Below are positions 47,189 through 59,000 of a stretch of 64,000 bases of DNA, piece after piece; position 1 is the first letter of the stretch; the number at the start of each line of letters is the position of its first letter. The notes under the pieces were generated by a model. It was not told the origin of the DNA. It searched no databases and saw only the letters and a program-made list of their open reading frames with translations. The stretch is from the NCBI GenBank assembly GCA_950295325.1, contig OX485804.1, positions 25,668,001 to 25,732,000 of the forward strand, in the 5' to 3' direction. The position numbers and the translations under genes are program-made. Origin of the DNA: Polytrichum commune (lineage: Eukaryota; Streptophyta; Polytrichopsida; Polytrichales; Polytrichaceae).

Positions 47189-47709
47189 TGCCCCCTTCCC
47201 ACCTGACTTTAGTTAAGACCCAAAGTATTTCCTAAAAACTGGGTAAAGCTCCCTCGGTTATAGCGGAGGCATCCGACTATCCCAATGCACCTACAAGAAC
47301 TTGCTCCGGAGATTTTCAAGTAGGTTTTAGTTAAGTAGCTTTCACACATGTTCATGGTTTTATCTACCAAGCAATGAAAGTTGGGTAGTTTTTGTCCCAT
47401 CCCCAAATGCCTTACTACTCACCTATCTTACCATCGGTTTTTGTTAATGGAGCTCCTCATGCCCTCATAGCTAAGACTAAAAAGCAACCAATCACAAGGG
47501 TGGGAGGCGACACTTTTCAAGTTCCTATATTCTTGCCTCATGTTTAGGTACCGATGGGAGGGTCGGTGGTTGAGGCATAAAACCTCCACTTTTAAGCCAT
47601 GCCACATCATTTGCCAACTAGGCTCGGCACTAGATAATGTCGATGGTGTGAAGGCCGGTTTGTTAGAACCAACTTTTAGTCTTAGCTAAAGTCAGGTGGG
47701 AAGGGGGCA
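47189..47709. mobile_element. PIF/Harbinger-like MITE, 521 bp, TTA target duplication
   Basis: Terminal inverted repeats of 31 bp: left end begins TGCCCCCTTCCCACCTGACT and differs from the reverse complement of the right end at a single base (AGTTAAGAC against AGCTAAGAC). TTA flanks both sides (47186-47188 and 47710-47712). A 3-bp TTA/TAA duplication is the mark of Tourist/PIF-Harbinger elements. No transposase frame inside. The near-perfect ends suggest a young insertion. Confidence 0.88.
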
Positions 47710-47884
47710 TTAGTCAAGTAGGACCGGAGTTGTTGCTTTTCTAATTTCCTTTTGTTTAGGATTATGTGTGTTAGGTACCTTATAGCAATTTGGGAGAAGG
47801 ATTCCATTAGTTATGGATTTTGGAGTTTGGGATTTTTAGGTCTTGGAGGAGTTTAACAGTTGTTTTAGGTATAGTGCTCCTTAT

Positions 47885-50060
47885 TCATGTCGTGACTATA
47901 ATGGGTGGTAGTACAATCCACCCTAGTTGGAATAGGAGTGGGTAGAGAATAGTGTATTTATCAAGTTTTTGGTTGGTGGCTTCTATGGGGGATCTATTGT
48001 TGTAACAAGTGAATTCAAATATTTGTACTATGAGGTTTGGGCTAGGTGTGAAGGGTGGTTTATCTGTAGGTGGGGTTCCTAAGATGCATATTATATTGGG
48101 TCTAAGTTGAGCTGGGCATTTACATCTTGGTAGATAGCACGTGCATGGGAGTAGCCACGAGGGTATGATGTTGTTAGGTGTATAGTCTTTAATGTTACTG
48201 ACATTGAATAGGGTAAAGCAATTGGTTGTGGGGTGGGCTAGTAGTGTGTTCGCTAGTGCATGCACTTCTTTGTTATGTTGGTTTGCCCTTAGAATGTTTT
48301 TGTGTTTATTAATGCAACATGAGAGTCAGTGGAGGCATGTGTCATTTTGGTGGAATGTGCATATGTTACATGCTAAGGATATGTCTTATTTGAGGATGTA
48401 TTTTTTTCGGTAGTTCACTAAGTATCTTCCATATCTAAATTTGAGGGTTTGTGTTATTTGTGCATCAATTGAGCAGGTGGGAAGCATTAGGGGAGGATTG
48501 ATGTCACAGTTGGTGGGAGGGGTGTTGGTAGTATTGGGGCTGATTTTGTTGGAATGTTTTTGGCATATTTTTAAAATGTGATATGTATGTCCTTGGTTGG
48601 GTGATGTATATCCAACGAGTAGAGTGAGGGTAGAGGAGTTCCACATGTAATAATGATTGATTTTACATTTGGGTGTTTTAAAATTTAGGTGTGTGATGTG
48701 ATGGAGGGTTCTTATGAAGTTTGTGTTTACTATGAGGGTGGTTAAGTCATTGTTGTATGCATGTGTGGGGGGGGGGGGGGTTGTGTAAATGAATATGTTG
48801 GGTGGCTTTGTATGTATATGGAGTTTACCTTTGGATGGTGTGCCGGTGGGTGTGAAGTGCAGGGGTGATATTGGTGATAGGTGGTATTTCCATGATGTGT
48901 GTTTCCCATTGTTGTGGTTGTTGGATGTTTGTGTGAGGCGTGAAAAAAAAATTTATTAGTATGAGGGCGTGTATTATGCATTTGAGGTGGATATGTTTGT
49001 GGAGGACTTTATTGGTTTTGGGATGGGGGTTAGGTGCATGTGTTTCATTATCATTTTGATGTGGTTTGTGTAGGTGTGGGTATAATTGTGTTTTTTGATA
49101 CCATACATTTTGGGAAGATGATAAGAATCCATGGAAGAAGCTTGAGTTCTTTAATGATACAAATATAGATAGTACACATAACAAGTAGAATGAGCCATTG
49201 ATGTGAGCCTATGGAGGAGCTATGCATGATATAATGTATGTTGTAATCTCCGTGGTTATTGATGGTTGGTGGTGGGTTGTGAAAGCCAGGAGGGCCTTGG
49301 AGTTGAGATAGCGTTCCTCCATTCTGCATTGGCGGATGGGCGGTTGAGTGGTTGTGGGCCAGAAAGCTTGGGAGGATGGCGACCAAAGATTGTGCTATAG
49401 CTTGTAGGCGTTGGTTGGGGAGTTTGAACTTGATAGCCATTGCTCCCAAATCCATAACAATGCTTGCGGGGTGACCTTTGAGTGTGCCAGTTGCCGCCTC
49501 CATGCATTTGTCCATGTTGAGGTTGATTGTAAACGCCATCATGGCAAGTTTTCCATCAAACTTTCTTTCCAAGTTTGTATTATATGATTGAAGTACTTCT
49601 TAGTGATTAATGAGGTGGTGAATGCGACATTATGCATTGCTTGAATTTTTTGTGCAATTGTCTCTTAGGTTGGGGTTTGGACTAAGCGGATGGCGGTTTG
49701 GTTTGGTTCTGAACCATCAATGCTTCCATGGTGAGGCATGAAGTCAATACGCATCTCAAGGATGTAGGTGGATTTGTTTAACCACTTGATGTAGATTGTG
49801 GCATTGAGACATTGCATGTGATACCATCCGGTTGGTCTTCCTTGTGCTTGGGGGTATTTCTAAAGCTCACTCCAATGATGTTGTCTTCACCGAATACCTC
49901 TTGATGGTTCTCACTATGGCATATTGCAACTCCTTTTGTGGGAGGTTGTTGATAATTAAGGTTATACTAATGCGTAGCTTGGACGTTTGTTGGCATCCAG
50001 GTCACGTGTTACACTAACATTGGGTTTTTCATGGTTGTAGAGTAGACCATGCTCTAAGAT
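47885..50060 (-). mobile_element. Decayed non-LTR retrotransposon, copy A
   Basis: Read 5'->3' on the minus strand with frameshifts. First comes an ORF1-like part near 50000-49400 (NTPKHKEDQPDG, MPHHGSIDGSEPNQTAIRL, AQKIQAMHNVAF). Then come degenerate low-complexity frames. Near 48460-48270 is LKFRYGRYLVNYRKKYILK with CNICTFHQNDTCLH and SCC (zinc knuckle, one in-frame TGA). Last is a C-terminal domain 48265-47885 (PSWLLPCTCYLPRCKCPAQL, NIICILGTPP, VQIFEFTCYNNR, KLDKYTILYPL). The same blocks recur in copy B on the plus strand. No intact reverse transcriptase was recognised. A G14 run lies inside (48767-48780). Confidence 0.65.
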
Positions 50061-52479
50061 CAAGTCTTTTGCTTCTTATTTGGCTAGCGTAAGAAATGCA
50101 TAGTCATTCAATCCTTATGGTTTTGTGAAGGTCAAGAACTCAAGTTGTTGACCTCCATAATAGCCTTCACATACAAGTGTGTTGAGGATGCTATGTGTGG
50201 TGTGGTCACTTAGTGTGTCACCTTTGATGTGGAGTCAAAGGTGACACACATTCGCACTTTTGTGACCAACTCAAAGCCTTTTTCAAATTTATTGATATCC
50301 CACTCTCCCCCTTCAAGTTCAAGTTCATTGTTCAAGTTCACATCTGAAATTGAACTTGAAATTGAACTTGAACTTTAAGTTCATTGAACTTGAATGTGGT
50401 ATGGATATCACATTTGAACTTGAACCAAAACACCGGGCTATCCGAGGGCTTCCACATGACTATTCGCTTCGACACTGGATTGAAAAACATGAGCAAAGGA
50501 GATGCCTGGAGTATGTGTCTCAACCGTCTACACAAGATGACCATACTTCTTGGTGGGGAGTACTCAATCCCAATGATATTGGTTTGAACCAAATTGCCAA
50601 GAATTTGATGGAGTTTCTCAAGCTAAATCTTGAGCACCCGCTCAAAGATGGATTAGCACCATTGAGAAGAGAATGTGCATTCGTGATGGAACTTGAAGGG
50701 GGGGGGGGGGGAGATATCAATAAATCCATACCACATTTCTGCCATAAGTTTGATGCTAAGGATTGCTATCTTGTGGCGCATCCGACTTTGTGAGACCTCC
50801 ATGTTGTTTTTGGGGTTTGAATTGTTGTTCTCTCGTGCCCTCCTACCATTCTCCTCTTTGCGCTATGGATATGGCTTGTGTCTCCTCTTTGGGGACTTTT
50901 GTGGGAGAGGGTAGGGGGGTGTTTTTTGCCAAATGGATGATTTTTCTCACCTTGGTGGCGACTTGAAATTGATTTAATGTTGGACACTCTTAAGAAATGT
51001 ATAGTTATAGTGAGCTACCAATGTGTTGGGGTATGATTGCTTCCAATTGCATGTTGATGTTTTTATCTTGGTGTGTGGTCGGCCTAGTAGCACCTACTTG
51101 CTCTTTCTGCATTTTCAACTTTGTGTTGTTGCTGGTTGCTTTAGATTGTTGGGGCTATGCTTCCTTGATATGGACGGTTTGCACTTTTATCTCATAAGTC
51201 TTGTTGATTGTGCTTTTGTTGGCCATATTTTGTTGAAGGATCTCTACTAGTGATGGTGGCTATAGGTGCAAATCTTCTAGTGCGATGTTTGTTGGGGTTG
51301 TTGATACCTGTATGGGGATGGTTGCAAGGTGGGTTGATGTCGAGGTTGTTGTTGAGGCCGTGTTGTGAGGGGTCAGATGGATAAGTACCAATCTACTATT
51401 GGTTGTGAAACTTCATTATTGGAAATTGATGTTGGGTAGGAGGGGCCTTTGGGGAGGGTTTCGGTAGTTTGATGCAAGGATGTTTGTTGTCCAACAAGTT
51501 GTCTAGCATGTTGTGGTTAAGGTTGTAGTGAGCACAAAAATCCATAGTACTTGCGGTGATGGTGAGGCCAAGAGTGGCAAGTGCACATCTCTGTCATGAT
51601 CCTTGGTGATTGGTAGGCTTCCTAATGATGTTTTAGTTGTTGGGTTTGTTGATATTTTGTATGTGAATAAGGGTGGCGGTGTGTGGGTGGAAGGAGTGGC
51701 GATCCATACCAGTTGGATGGCGGTTTTGTGCTAGGTAGGGATAAAGGTTTTTGTGTGTGTGTTGTGTTTGCGCCAAAATTCTATTATTTTATTTGGTTGT
51801 TTTCGGTTTTGGGGGATGCCTTCCTATGTTTGTGAGGTGGTTTGCAGGTATGTGATCGAGAATGGTGTCTTGACAAAGTTTGAGGTGTTTTGTGGGTAGG
51901 AGCAAGGAGGCTAGTGTGTCAAGTTGTGGGGTTGGTTTTGTTTATTTATGATATAGTTGTTATATATATATATATATAGATGCAGGAATTTTTTGTTGTG
52001 TATGGGCTAATGTTGTTGTCTTGGTGGTGGTTTGTATAGGTTTCGGTTGTGAGAGGTGGGCTTCTTTTTTGGAGTTCAATGTGGGACCGTTGGGATGATT
52101 TGGATCTATTATTGAGTTATGCTTAGGTATAGGAGTAGATGGGGATAGTGTACCTCGTAGTGAGTGTGAGGAATATTGTTGAATAGATTGGGGGATTTCT
52201 TTATGGTTTGAGAGTATAGGACAAAAATTATATCTATGTGAATATTGTGGGGGTCAAACAAACCCTATTGTGATGTAGTAAAGCAAATTTGCACCCATAG
52301 CATTGTAGATTTGGAGTGAGTAAATCTTCTTCTTCGTCTCCTTAGTGCACAATTTTGAAGAAGAACAATGTCATTTCTATTGGAATCACAAGCTTTATGC
52401 CTCCAACAAAAAGTCTTGTAGTTCATCACCCTTTAAATCCCTTGAAGAAATTTGAAAATGCAAATGCAAATCCAAATCC
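50061..52479. other. Intergenic/unassigned repeat debris
   Basis: Includes a perfect 15-bp hairpin (50213-50249), a cluster of TTGAACTTGAA words (50317-50395), an open 147-codon frame at 50350-50793 containing a G14 run, and GT-rich DNA to 52200. The frame matches no family I know. The GT-rich part may belong to the 5' region of copy A on the minus strand. Confidence 0.4.
50213..50249. repeat. Perfect 15-bp inverted repeat, 7-nt loop
   Basis: GTGTGTCACCTTTGA at 50213-50227 is exactly reverse-complemented at 50235-50249, loop TGTGGAG. Too small to be a MITE; could form a stable hairpin. Confidence 0.9.
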
Positions 52480-52531
52480 AAATGTAGTTGCTCAACAAAT
52501 AGATAGTTGTGCAAGTCATGCATGTCCATAA

Positions 52532-53905
52532 ATGATGGCTATACACCACACCCTCCAACTCCTCACCACCACATATTGTCACGAACCAACACATATCTTC
52601 ACAAATTGCCTCAATTTCCTATACCTACTTAATACTCAAGTCAAACACCCCACTTTGCATAACAGTCACCCAGACAAAAATATCCTTGAATCTATGGTCA
52701 GAATGCTACAATCCTAAACCACCAAACCACACAAACCACCACAAACCACCACACAAACCACCACAAACCACCACACAAACCACCACACAAACCACACAAA
52801 CCACCACACTCCATAAAGTCAAAGCCCACACTAACATAAATGGCAATGAACAAGTGGACGCACTAGCCAAATCGGGATGCGAATTAGATCATAGAGATGC
52901 CATGACACCATACGAACATGCACACCCTACACCTATTACCTCCAAAAAGATTGATGACACTCAATGCAAAAGACACTAGGCAAAGGCCCCATTCAACACC
53001 TTGGAAAATACGTCCTCAAATATGACAAAAGGCATAACTTAGAGGTCATAGCAAACCAAACACACCAATTACACAAGTGACTTGAGAAAAAAGATATCAA
53101 CAAGGTATTATCAAATGACTTCTGGACAAACCCCACTATTATAGATAAACAAAAAACGTGCCTAGTTAAATTATGAATTGGACAATATATGGGCCATACC
53201 CGGAAGCAATTTTTCTTTGGTAGAGAAGCTTATCCATCGAAAACATGCCATATTTGCGACTCATCAAACACAAATATATGGTTACATGCACTATTCAAAT
53301 GCAAACAACAACACGTTCATGCGTTGATAACAAAAAGGCACAACAAAGTTGTATGGGAATTAAGTAAATTTGTCTTATGAAATAGAACATCAAGACATCA
53401 CACACTTATGAATGTAGGAACGTACAATAAACTACCCCTAAAAAACACAACACCAACATGGCTACTGCCATGCACATGCAGTGCCCAAAGGTGCCACTGC
53501 AATGCCAGGTTCAAAACTGACATATTGTGCATCATAGGCCATCCGTACAACCACTCACCACATGAAGCCCTACACTAGAATTCACCATATAATTTATAGA
53601 ATTTACATACTGCAATGATAGATTTGTTGCAGAAACGCTCGATAAGAAAACTACAAAATACCAATTGCTTGTCAACAACATCACAACAAGAGGATCGAAT
53701 GTAGCCCCACTCATGGTCTTAGTCGCAGGTGCAAGAGCCACAATACACATCTCATCAATGAAAAAATTGGAAACAAAACCTAAACTGCCTACCATGAAAA
53801 TTAAAAATACATTCAAACAAATCAACATGATTACCATACAATATGCACACTCGATACTAGTCCATAAATGAAGGCTAGAGAACCGACAACCTATCACATA
53901 CCTAC
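52532..53905 (+). mobile_element. Decayed non-LTR retrotransposon 3' half, copy B (RNase H, zinc knuckle, endonuclease-like end)
   Basis: The RNase H part reads MMAIHHTLQLL and HIFTNCLNFLYLLNTQ (a catalytic Asp appears replaced by Asn). After an expanded ACCACAAACC minisatellite it reads VKAHTNINGNEQVDALAKSG. Near 53190-53370 are IGQYMGHTRKQFFFGREAYP, CHICDSSNTNIWLHALFKC and ITKRHNKVVWEL. Near 53420-53570 is the Cys-rich PTWLLPCTCSAQRCHCNARF with DILCI. Near 53665-53871 are VLVAGARATIHISSMKKLE and FKQINMITIQYAHSILVHK. Frames are broken by stops, so the copy is dead. Homologous block order to copy A identifies one family. Confidence 0.7.
52715..52810. repeat. ACCACAAACC-type minisatellite inside retrotransposon relic
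   Basis: Repeated CCACAAACCACCACA words interrupt the RNase H frame of copy B between its second and last motifs, giving a Thr/Gln/Pro-rich translation. Local expansion after the element died is likely. Confidence 0.9.
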
Positions 53906-55059
53906 AAGACTTGCCATAACTAAATAAATAAACTCACAACCCACCATACCTCTCTTCCCCCCCCCCCCCAAAAGCAATACCACGATATTGAACGATTTCC
54001 ACCAATGATGGTCACATACTACCGGTTACTGGTTATGGCTATCAATTACTAATGTAGTGTTTACTCTTTGCAAAGGATGAAGTAGTTGTACATCTAACGC
54101 CATTGCCCGAGGGTGTGGCTAAGGATGCTTTACAAATAGACACTTTGTTCACTCCAGCCTCCTTCGGAGACCTGAGTTCTTCTAATGTCCACAATAAGCT
54201 TGAGTCTTGTATGATGGAAATCATATAGATGACTTTGAGAGCATATACAATGTACACTTTCACAAGACCTATTTCAAACCTTCAACTAAATTAAAGGATT
54301 AAAAATGCATATTAGGGAACTCTTAAGGACCACATTGCCATGATGTAAATATCTTCATATCTTTATTTATGATATTTTAATCCTAAAGCAATGGTTCAAT
54401 TCAAACTTTGCCAAAGTCTTTGATTGATCATCAACATGAAAAAAATCTCTCATTTGTAGACATATCAAAACAACATGTGCAGTAGTACATTACGTGTCCC
54501 ACTTGGACTATTGAATATTCGACTGACATCACACGCAGAGATTTTTGTGCCTAAATGACATCATGGTTCATGAGTCACCATCATTTGCACTCGAAGGATC
54601 ACCTCATACTGCTAGCTTTTCGATGAGCACTTGATGAGAAGTTGACAAATAGAGACAACTTGCAAACATGGATTTCAAACTCCACAACAGTGAGACAACA
54701 CAGTTTGTGAATTTGGAGTTGAGGAATATTATGGATGAAATGCAAATGCGCCCTCCAGCTTCCAGGAGGAGAATCAACCTCACTCACCAGAACGTGGTGG
54801 AAGAAGTCACAAAGTTTCAAAACAGGATGGAATGAGAACTCGGCACGATACTTGCGTTTCGATTGGCATTGTTATGTATGACAGACAGGCGAGTATTGCC
54901 CGGGTGGAGAGTGGGTCACACCTCGAAAAGCTGGGCAACGCTTGGACAAAGAGCATGTGGGTGCCCTGTGGAAGATGATGCGACCTGCAGAAACTTGACT
55001 CCATGATGTTGACCTTGTTTTTTTCACAACAGATTATTATTGCCACAAAGATGTGAATA
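53906..55059. other. Intergenic DNA without recognisable gene
   Basis: C13 run at 53957-53969. ORFs on the minus strand (54042-54263, 54807-55172) have no known motif. Confidence 0.4.
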
Positions 55060-55065
55060 TTTGAA

Positions 55066-55615
55066 CTCACCAAAAAAATAATGTTCTTGATGAATCTGAG
55101 ACTGCACCAATTGCAAATCATCAAGTTGGAGACACCTTGATATTTCCTGGCCATGTTGACGAGATTTGACAAATCCTAAACCTCTGAATTGAGGTTGTTG
55201 AGTGCAGGTCTTGAGCATACTACCCTCTATACTGCCATCAAAGATGTAAAGAGCTTAGAGCATTTTAGACATAATTTTATCACATCATATATTCCAGTTG
55301 AATGGCTCTCACCAACACATAGAGCGAACTTTAAATTGGGCTCACCAACAAATGTTCCTGATGATATCTGACACTGGAGCATTGGCACCTGCCACCTATT
55401 ACTGATCATAAAGTTGGAGATAATGTACTTCCCGGCTACAATGACAGGATTCAACAAATTCTAAACCTTTGAAATGTGGTTGAATATGGGTCTCAAAGAA
55501 AACCCTTCTGATCCTCTTGTGCCAAATCTCAGAACATAAGGCATTTTAGGGATAAGTATCAAGTCATCAATGTTTCAGGTATATGGCTCTTTCACCAATA
55601 CGTGTCAGCAATACG
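55066..55615. repeat. Two diverged tandem units of about 275-280 bp
   Basis: CTCACCAA starts at 55066 and 55341 and is followed in both by AATGTTC, TGATGA, AAGTTGGAGA, CAAAT(T/C)CTAAACC and GCATTTTAG (55260 and 55541), and ATGGCTCT. Period 275-281 bp, strongly diverged. Confidence 0.7.
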
Positions 55616-56067
55616 TGTCATCAATTTATCAATCTATCAGCAGCGAGAAAGAAAAGGCCATCTTAGACAATGCAAATTCGTTGCTAGCAACAAATGTATC
55701 ATATTATATTTGCAGAAAGTCAACAAGGAATATACTGCTTAAACAGTAAAACATGATGATGATAGTCAATAGAATAAGGGACCAATTGGAACTGAAAGCA
55801 GATCATTCAAAAGTGATGCACAATAGGAGGTCGAGCCCAGTGTCTACCTTAGATCAATATTAAAAAAAAAAGTGAGAACAGTGAGATGTACCTTTAAACT
55901 ATAGACACAATAGGTCTGCACTACAGGAATTTTATCTATTATTTCCTTCAGATCAAGAACTCAATGTCTTGGGAGTAAAATTGTTTCAAACAATGGGGTA
56001 CATCACAGGAAAACCTCAGTTGGTAGCTAATGAATCCTTGATTGATAATTGGTGAAAGGTGTACTAC
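55616..56067. other. 3' flank of the apyrase gene
   Basis: AT-rich; probably contains the 3' UTR of the minus-strand apyrase. Nothing else seen. Confidence 0.4.
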
Positions 56068-59000
56068 CTATCGAACACGGGAAGCAGTTGTAATGTATCG
56101 CCCCTTTTCTAAGTCATAAATTGTTGTTATTTGAGGCCTTCTCCACCTTACTACGAACCAGATTGCCACTGCTCCTAAAATCAGCACTACAAATAGTGAT
56201 AGAACTTTCAGATAGCCTGCATTGAACAGCCACAAATGTGGATGTTGATCTTCTCCTTCTCTACCAAGTTTTACAATCAGTGCCCCCAATGCCCAGTCCA
56301 AAGGCACATTGTGCACCTTGTTTGTGAACATCACCCTGGATATAAACAAGGGACATGTTTTTTGTTTGTCAGCATCTCGGCTAGAAAACCTCTTCTTGAG
56401 GGGTTCTTGAAAGTACTCAAGAATAATGCACAACAGAGAAACATAATGATGCTGAGTGCACCTAGCAATCAGATAATAACAATAATACAATTATGTTAAG
56501 CAACCTTACAGGCTTGACGAGATACAAATTAAATGAAGTTGTACAAACACCACAGCTTTATATTTTTCCTACACATTGAACAAGACAATAAAACTGCAAA
56601 AGCCAGCAAATAGGACTAGAAAAAGAGAGGTTGAGTTTCAGGTACCTATCGTCACGCATGCCAATGCCAAGGCTGTCATGCATCAGGGCAGCAATGTAGG
56701 CTGTAGAGAAACAATATTTCAGGAGATCCTTCTCTTTCACACCCGTATGTTTTTCCTGAAGCTTTGTCCAATCTTCCCCACAATAATGCTCGCCAGCATC
56801 CACAAGGTCTGCAAGTGACGTTGTGGCTGGCAATTTAAAAAACTGGGGAGCCATTTACACAACCCAATGTAGGTCAGCTTAGCTCAAATCTGTTAGCACA
56901 AGCATAAAACTGGATTCCATGTATATAATCACTTAGTTTGCTCACATTCGACTATTAATTTTCCCACGATATACCATCAATCTGCTTTGAATATTACACA
57001 GAACTAGGATATGGATGTACCCTGAACAACTAGCCATCCAAGGCTGGTAAAGAGCAGTGAAAATGTACCTCAGAAGTGTAGAAGAAGTTCTCAGTTGCGA
57101 AGAATTTCCCATGTAGCTTTGGCACATATGCATTCCCAATTGCACATTTTGGATACACACATGCATCTGTAATAAGATCATAACCACATGGATCAAGATA
57201 TCAATGACAGGAAACTACAGCAGGGTGATGAACAAATGAATATACGAAGAAGTCAAGTCACTGGCACTGTAAAGATAACAAACACACACCAATAGTCATT
57301 GCCAAGAAAAATGCTGTCCGCTCCAACATCTTCAATCAGAAAGAGACTAGCACAAATCATGGATAAAAACAGTTACACCATGCATTGGCCCAAACACTGA
57401 ATAGTACTTTCATCTGTGATACCCATTTTACCTCATGCAACTAAGCCATATGATTATGCTACTGTCTCCAATTCATTGATTAATCTTCACACTATTTACA
57501 CTGAAAACATAATGCTTAAGGTCACAAAAGAATCTTTGATTACATATGACAACAAGGGTTTGTAATTAGAAAAGCATCCACAAAGAATCTGGAATATACT
57601 CTACTTGCAGGGCAAGGAGTAGCCAAAGATATTTAAGCTGATCAGAGAACCCAGCCAGACCCATTTTTCTGACACCTGATGACTGCATTTGGGACTGGAA
57701 ACCATTATTACCATGACCATTCTGGAGAAGGGAATAGGCTGCAGTTCGACATTCTGAGAAATTCCCATGCGAAACTATAGAGGAGACTGTTGAGTGTGTG
57801 GCAGTGGACACAGTAGCCGAGTGGCGACTGTTCTCCTCCAGAGTGCGCACATAACCACGAGGGGTGCATGGGTCCACTACAACGCCCTTTGCTAAACCTT
57901 TTCTTGGGGCTGTCAACAACAACCAAAAATCGTCAAAAAATATTCACTATATGCAGAACCCAAATGCTCATTTGAAACATTTGTACCATGGAACTCTGCT
58001 TCACAAAATGGTGTACCCATGGAAGCAATGTGGGTTATCCTAAAGGCATGTTTTTCTTTATGTAGTGGAACTGAGGGCAAACTGCTACCGTGCGATCATA
58101 ATGCTTGACTTTACTCCCTCTCAACTAGCTTCTCAACTAGCCTTAGCAGATTGGCAACAAAGAACAAACCCTTTCTTCCAAGTAGCAGTATTCTGAATCA
58201 ATTTTGAATTAAGGAATTTATGTATGGACCTTATACACATCTGACACACAAATCAATTACTGAGGTTGATAGTTGAAAAGTACTTGCTAGGGCACCTCCT
58301 GCTGTAATCAACTGCAATAAACTATCCCAAGCTGCCTCCTGCCAAACGCATAGATCATAATATCATGAGATGTAAGGTTGTTGAGGGAAACATTGCAATT
58401 TTCCTTAGATCAAGGCGACAGCTATAGCTCTGAGTAAGAGTATTCTTGGAGATGTATTGTAGGCTAAAGAAGGAGAAACAAGCCGTTTTCACTTTTCATA
58501 TATATATGTAGTTTAGGTGAGGTTTATATGGCGAATCAAAGAAAACCTGGCCAAAATTGAGGAAGCTGTATGTGTACAGGGTGAAGGATCTCCCCCCTAA
58601 TTCCAAAGTATATTTGAATGCTGGTGGTGGCTGCTCCTTTGGAACAAAGGTTACCTGGCTCCATACATTTCAAGTGACAGATCAACATCAGCATCTGCCT
58701 CTTTGTCTAAATAAATGTTCAGAACCTGTTTGTTTATACAAGCTGAATCCTTATCTTGAAAACAATCATTGCAATAAAAAAGAGTGGCTTTTAGGTTAAG
58801 GTCCAGTAAGGGGGACTGAAAAGCTCCCAAAATTCCAGTTCACACTAGCGGCTAAATGTCAATTGTGCACGTCATTGTATGAGCTGAGAACCTTCTACAT
58901 GTTACTTAGGTAGGAATGCCCTCTTTTGGAAGTAGGGATATCCAGTCGATTGAAGTGCCTCCAATCATGCAAATGTACCAGGGATTTGAGTAGTTCAGTG

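Noticed and set aside
50350-50793. 147-aa plus ORF
   Set aside because: Interrupted in meaning by a G14 run, flanked by repeats, and unrecognised; probably chance or transposon debris.
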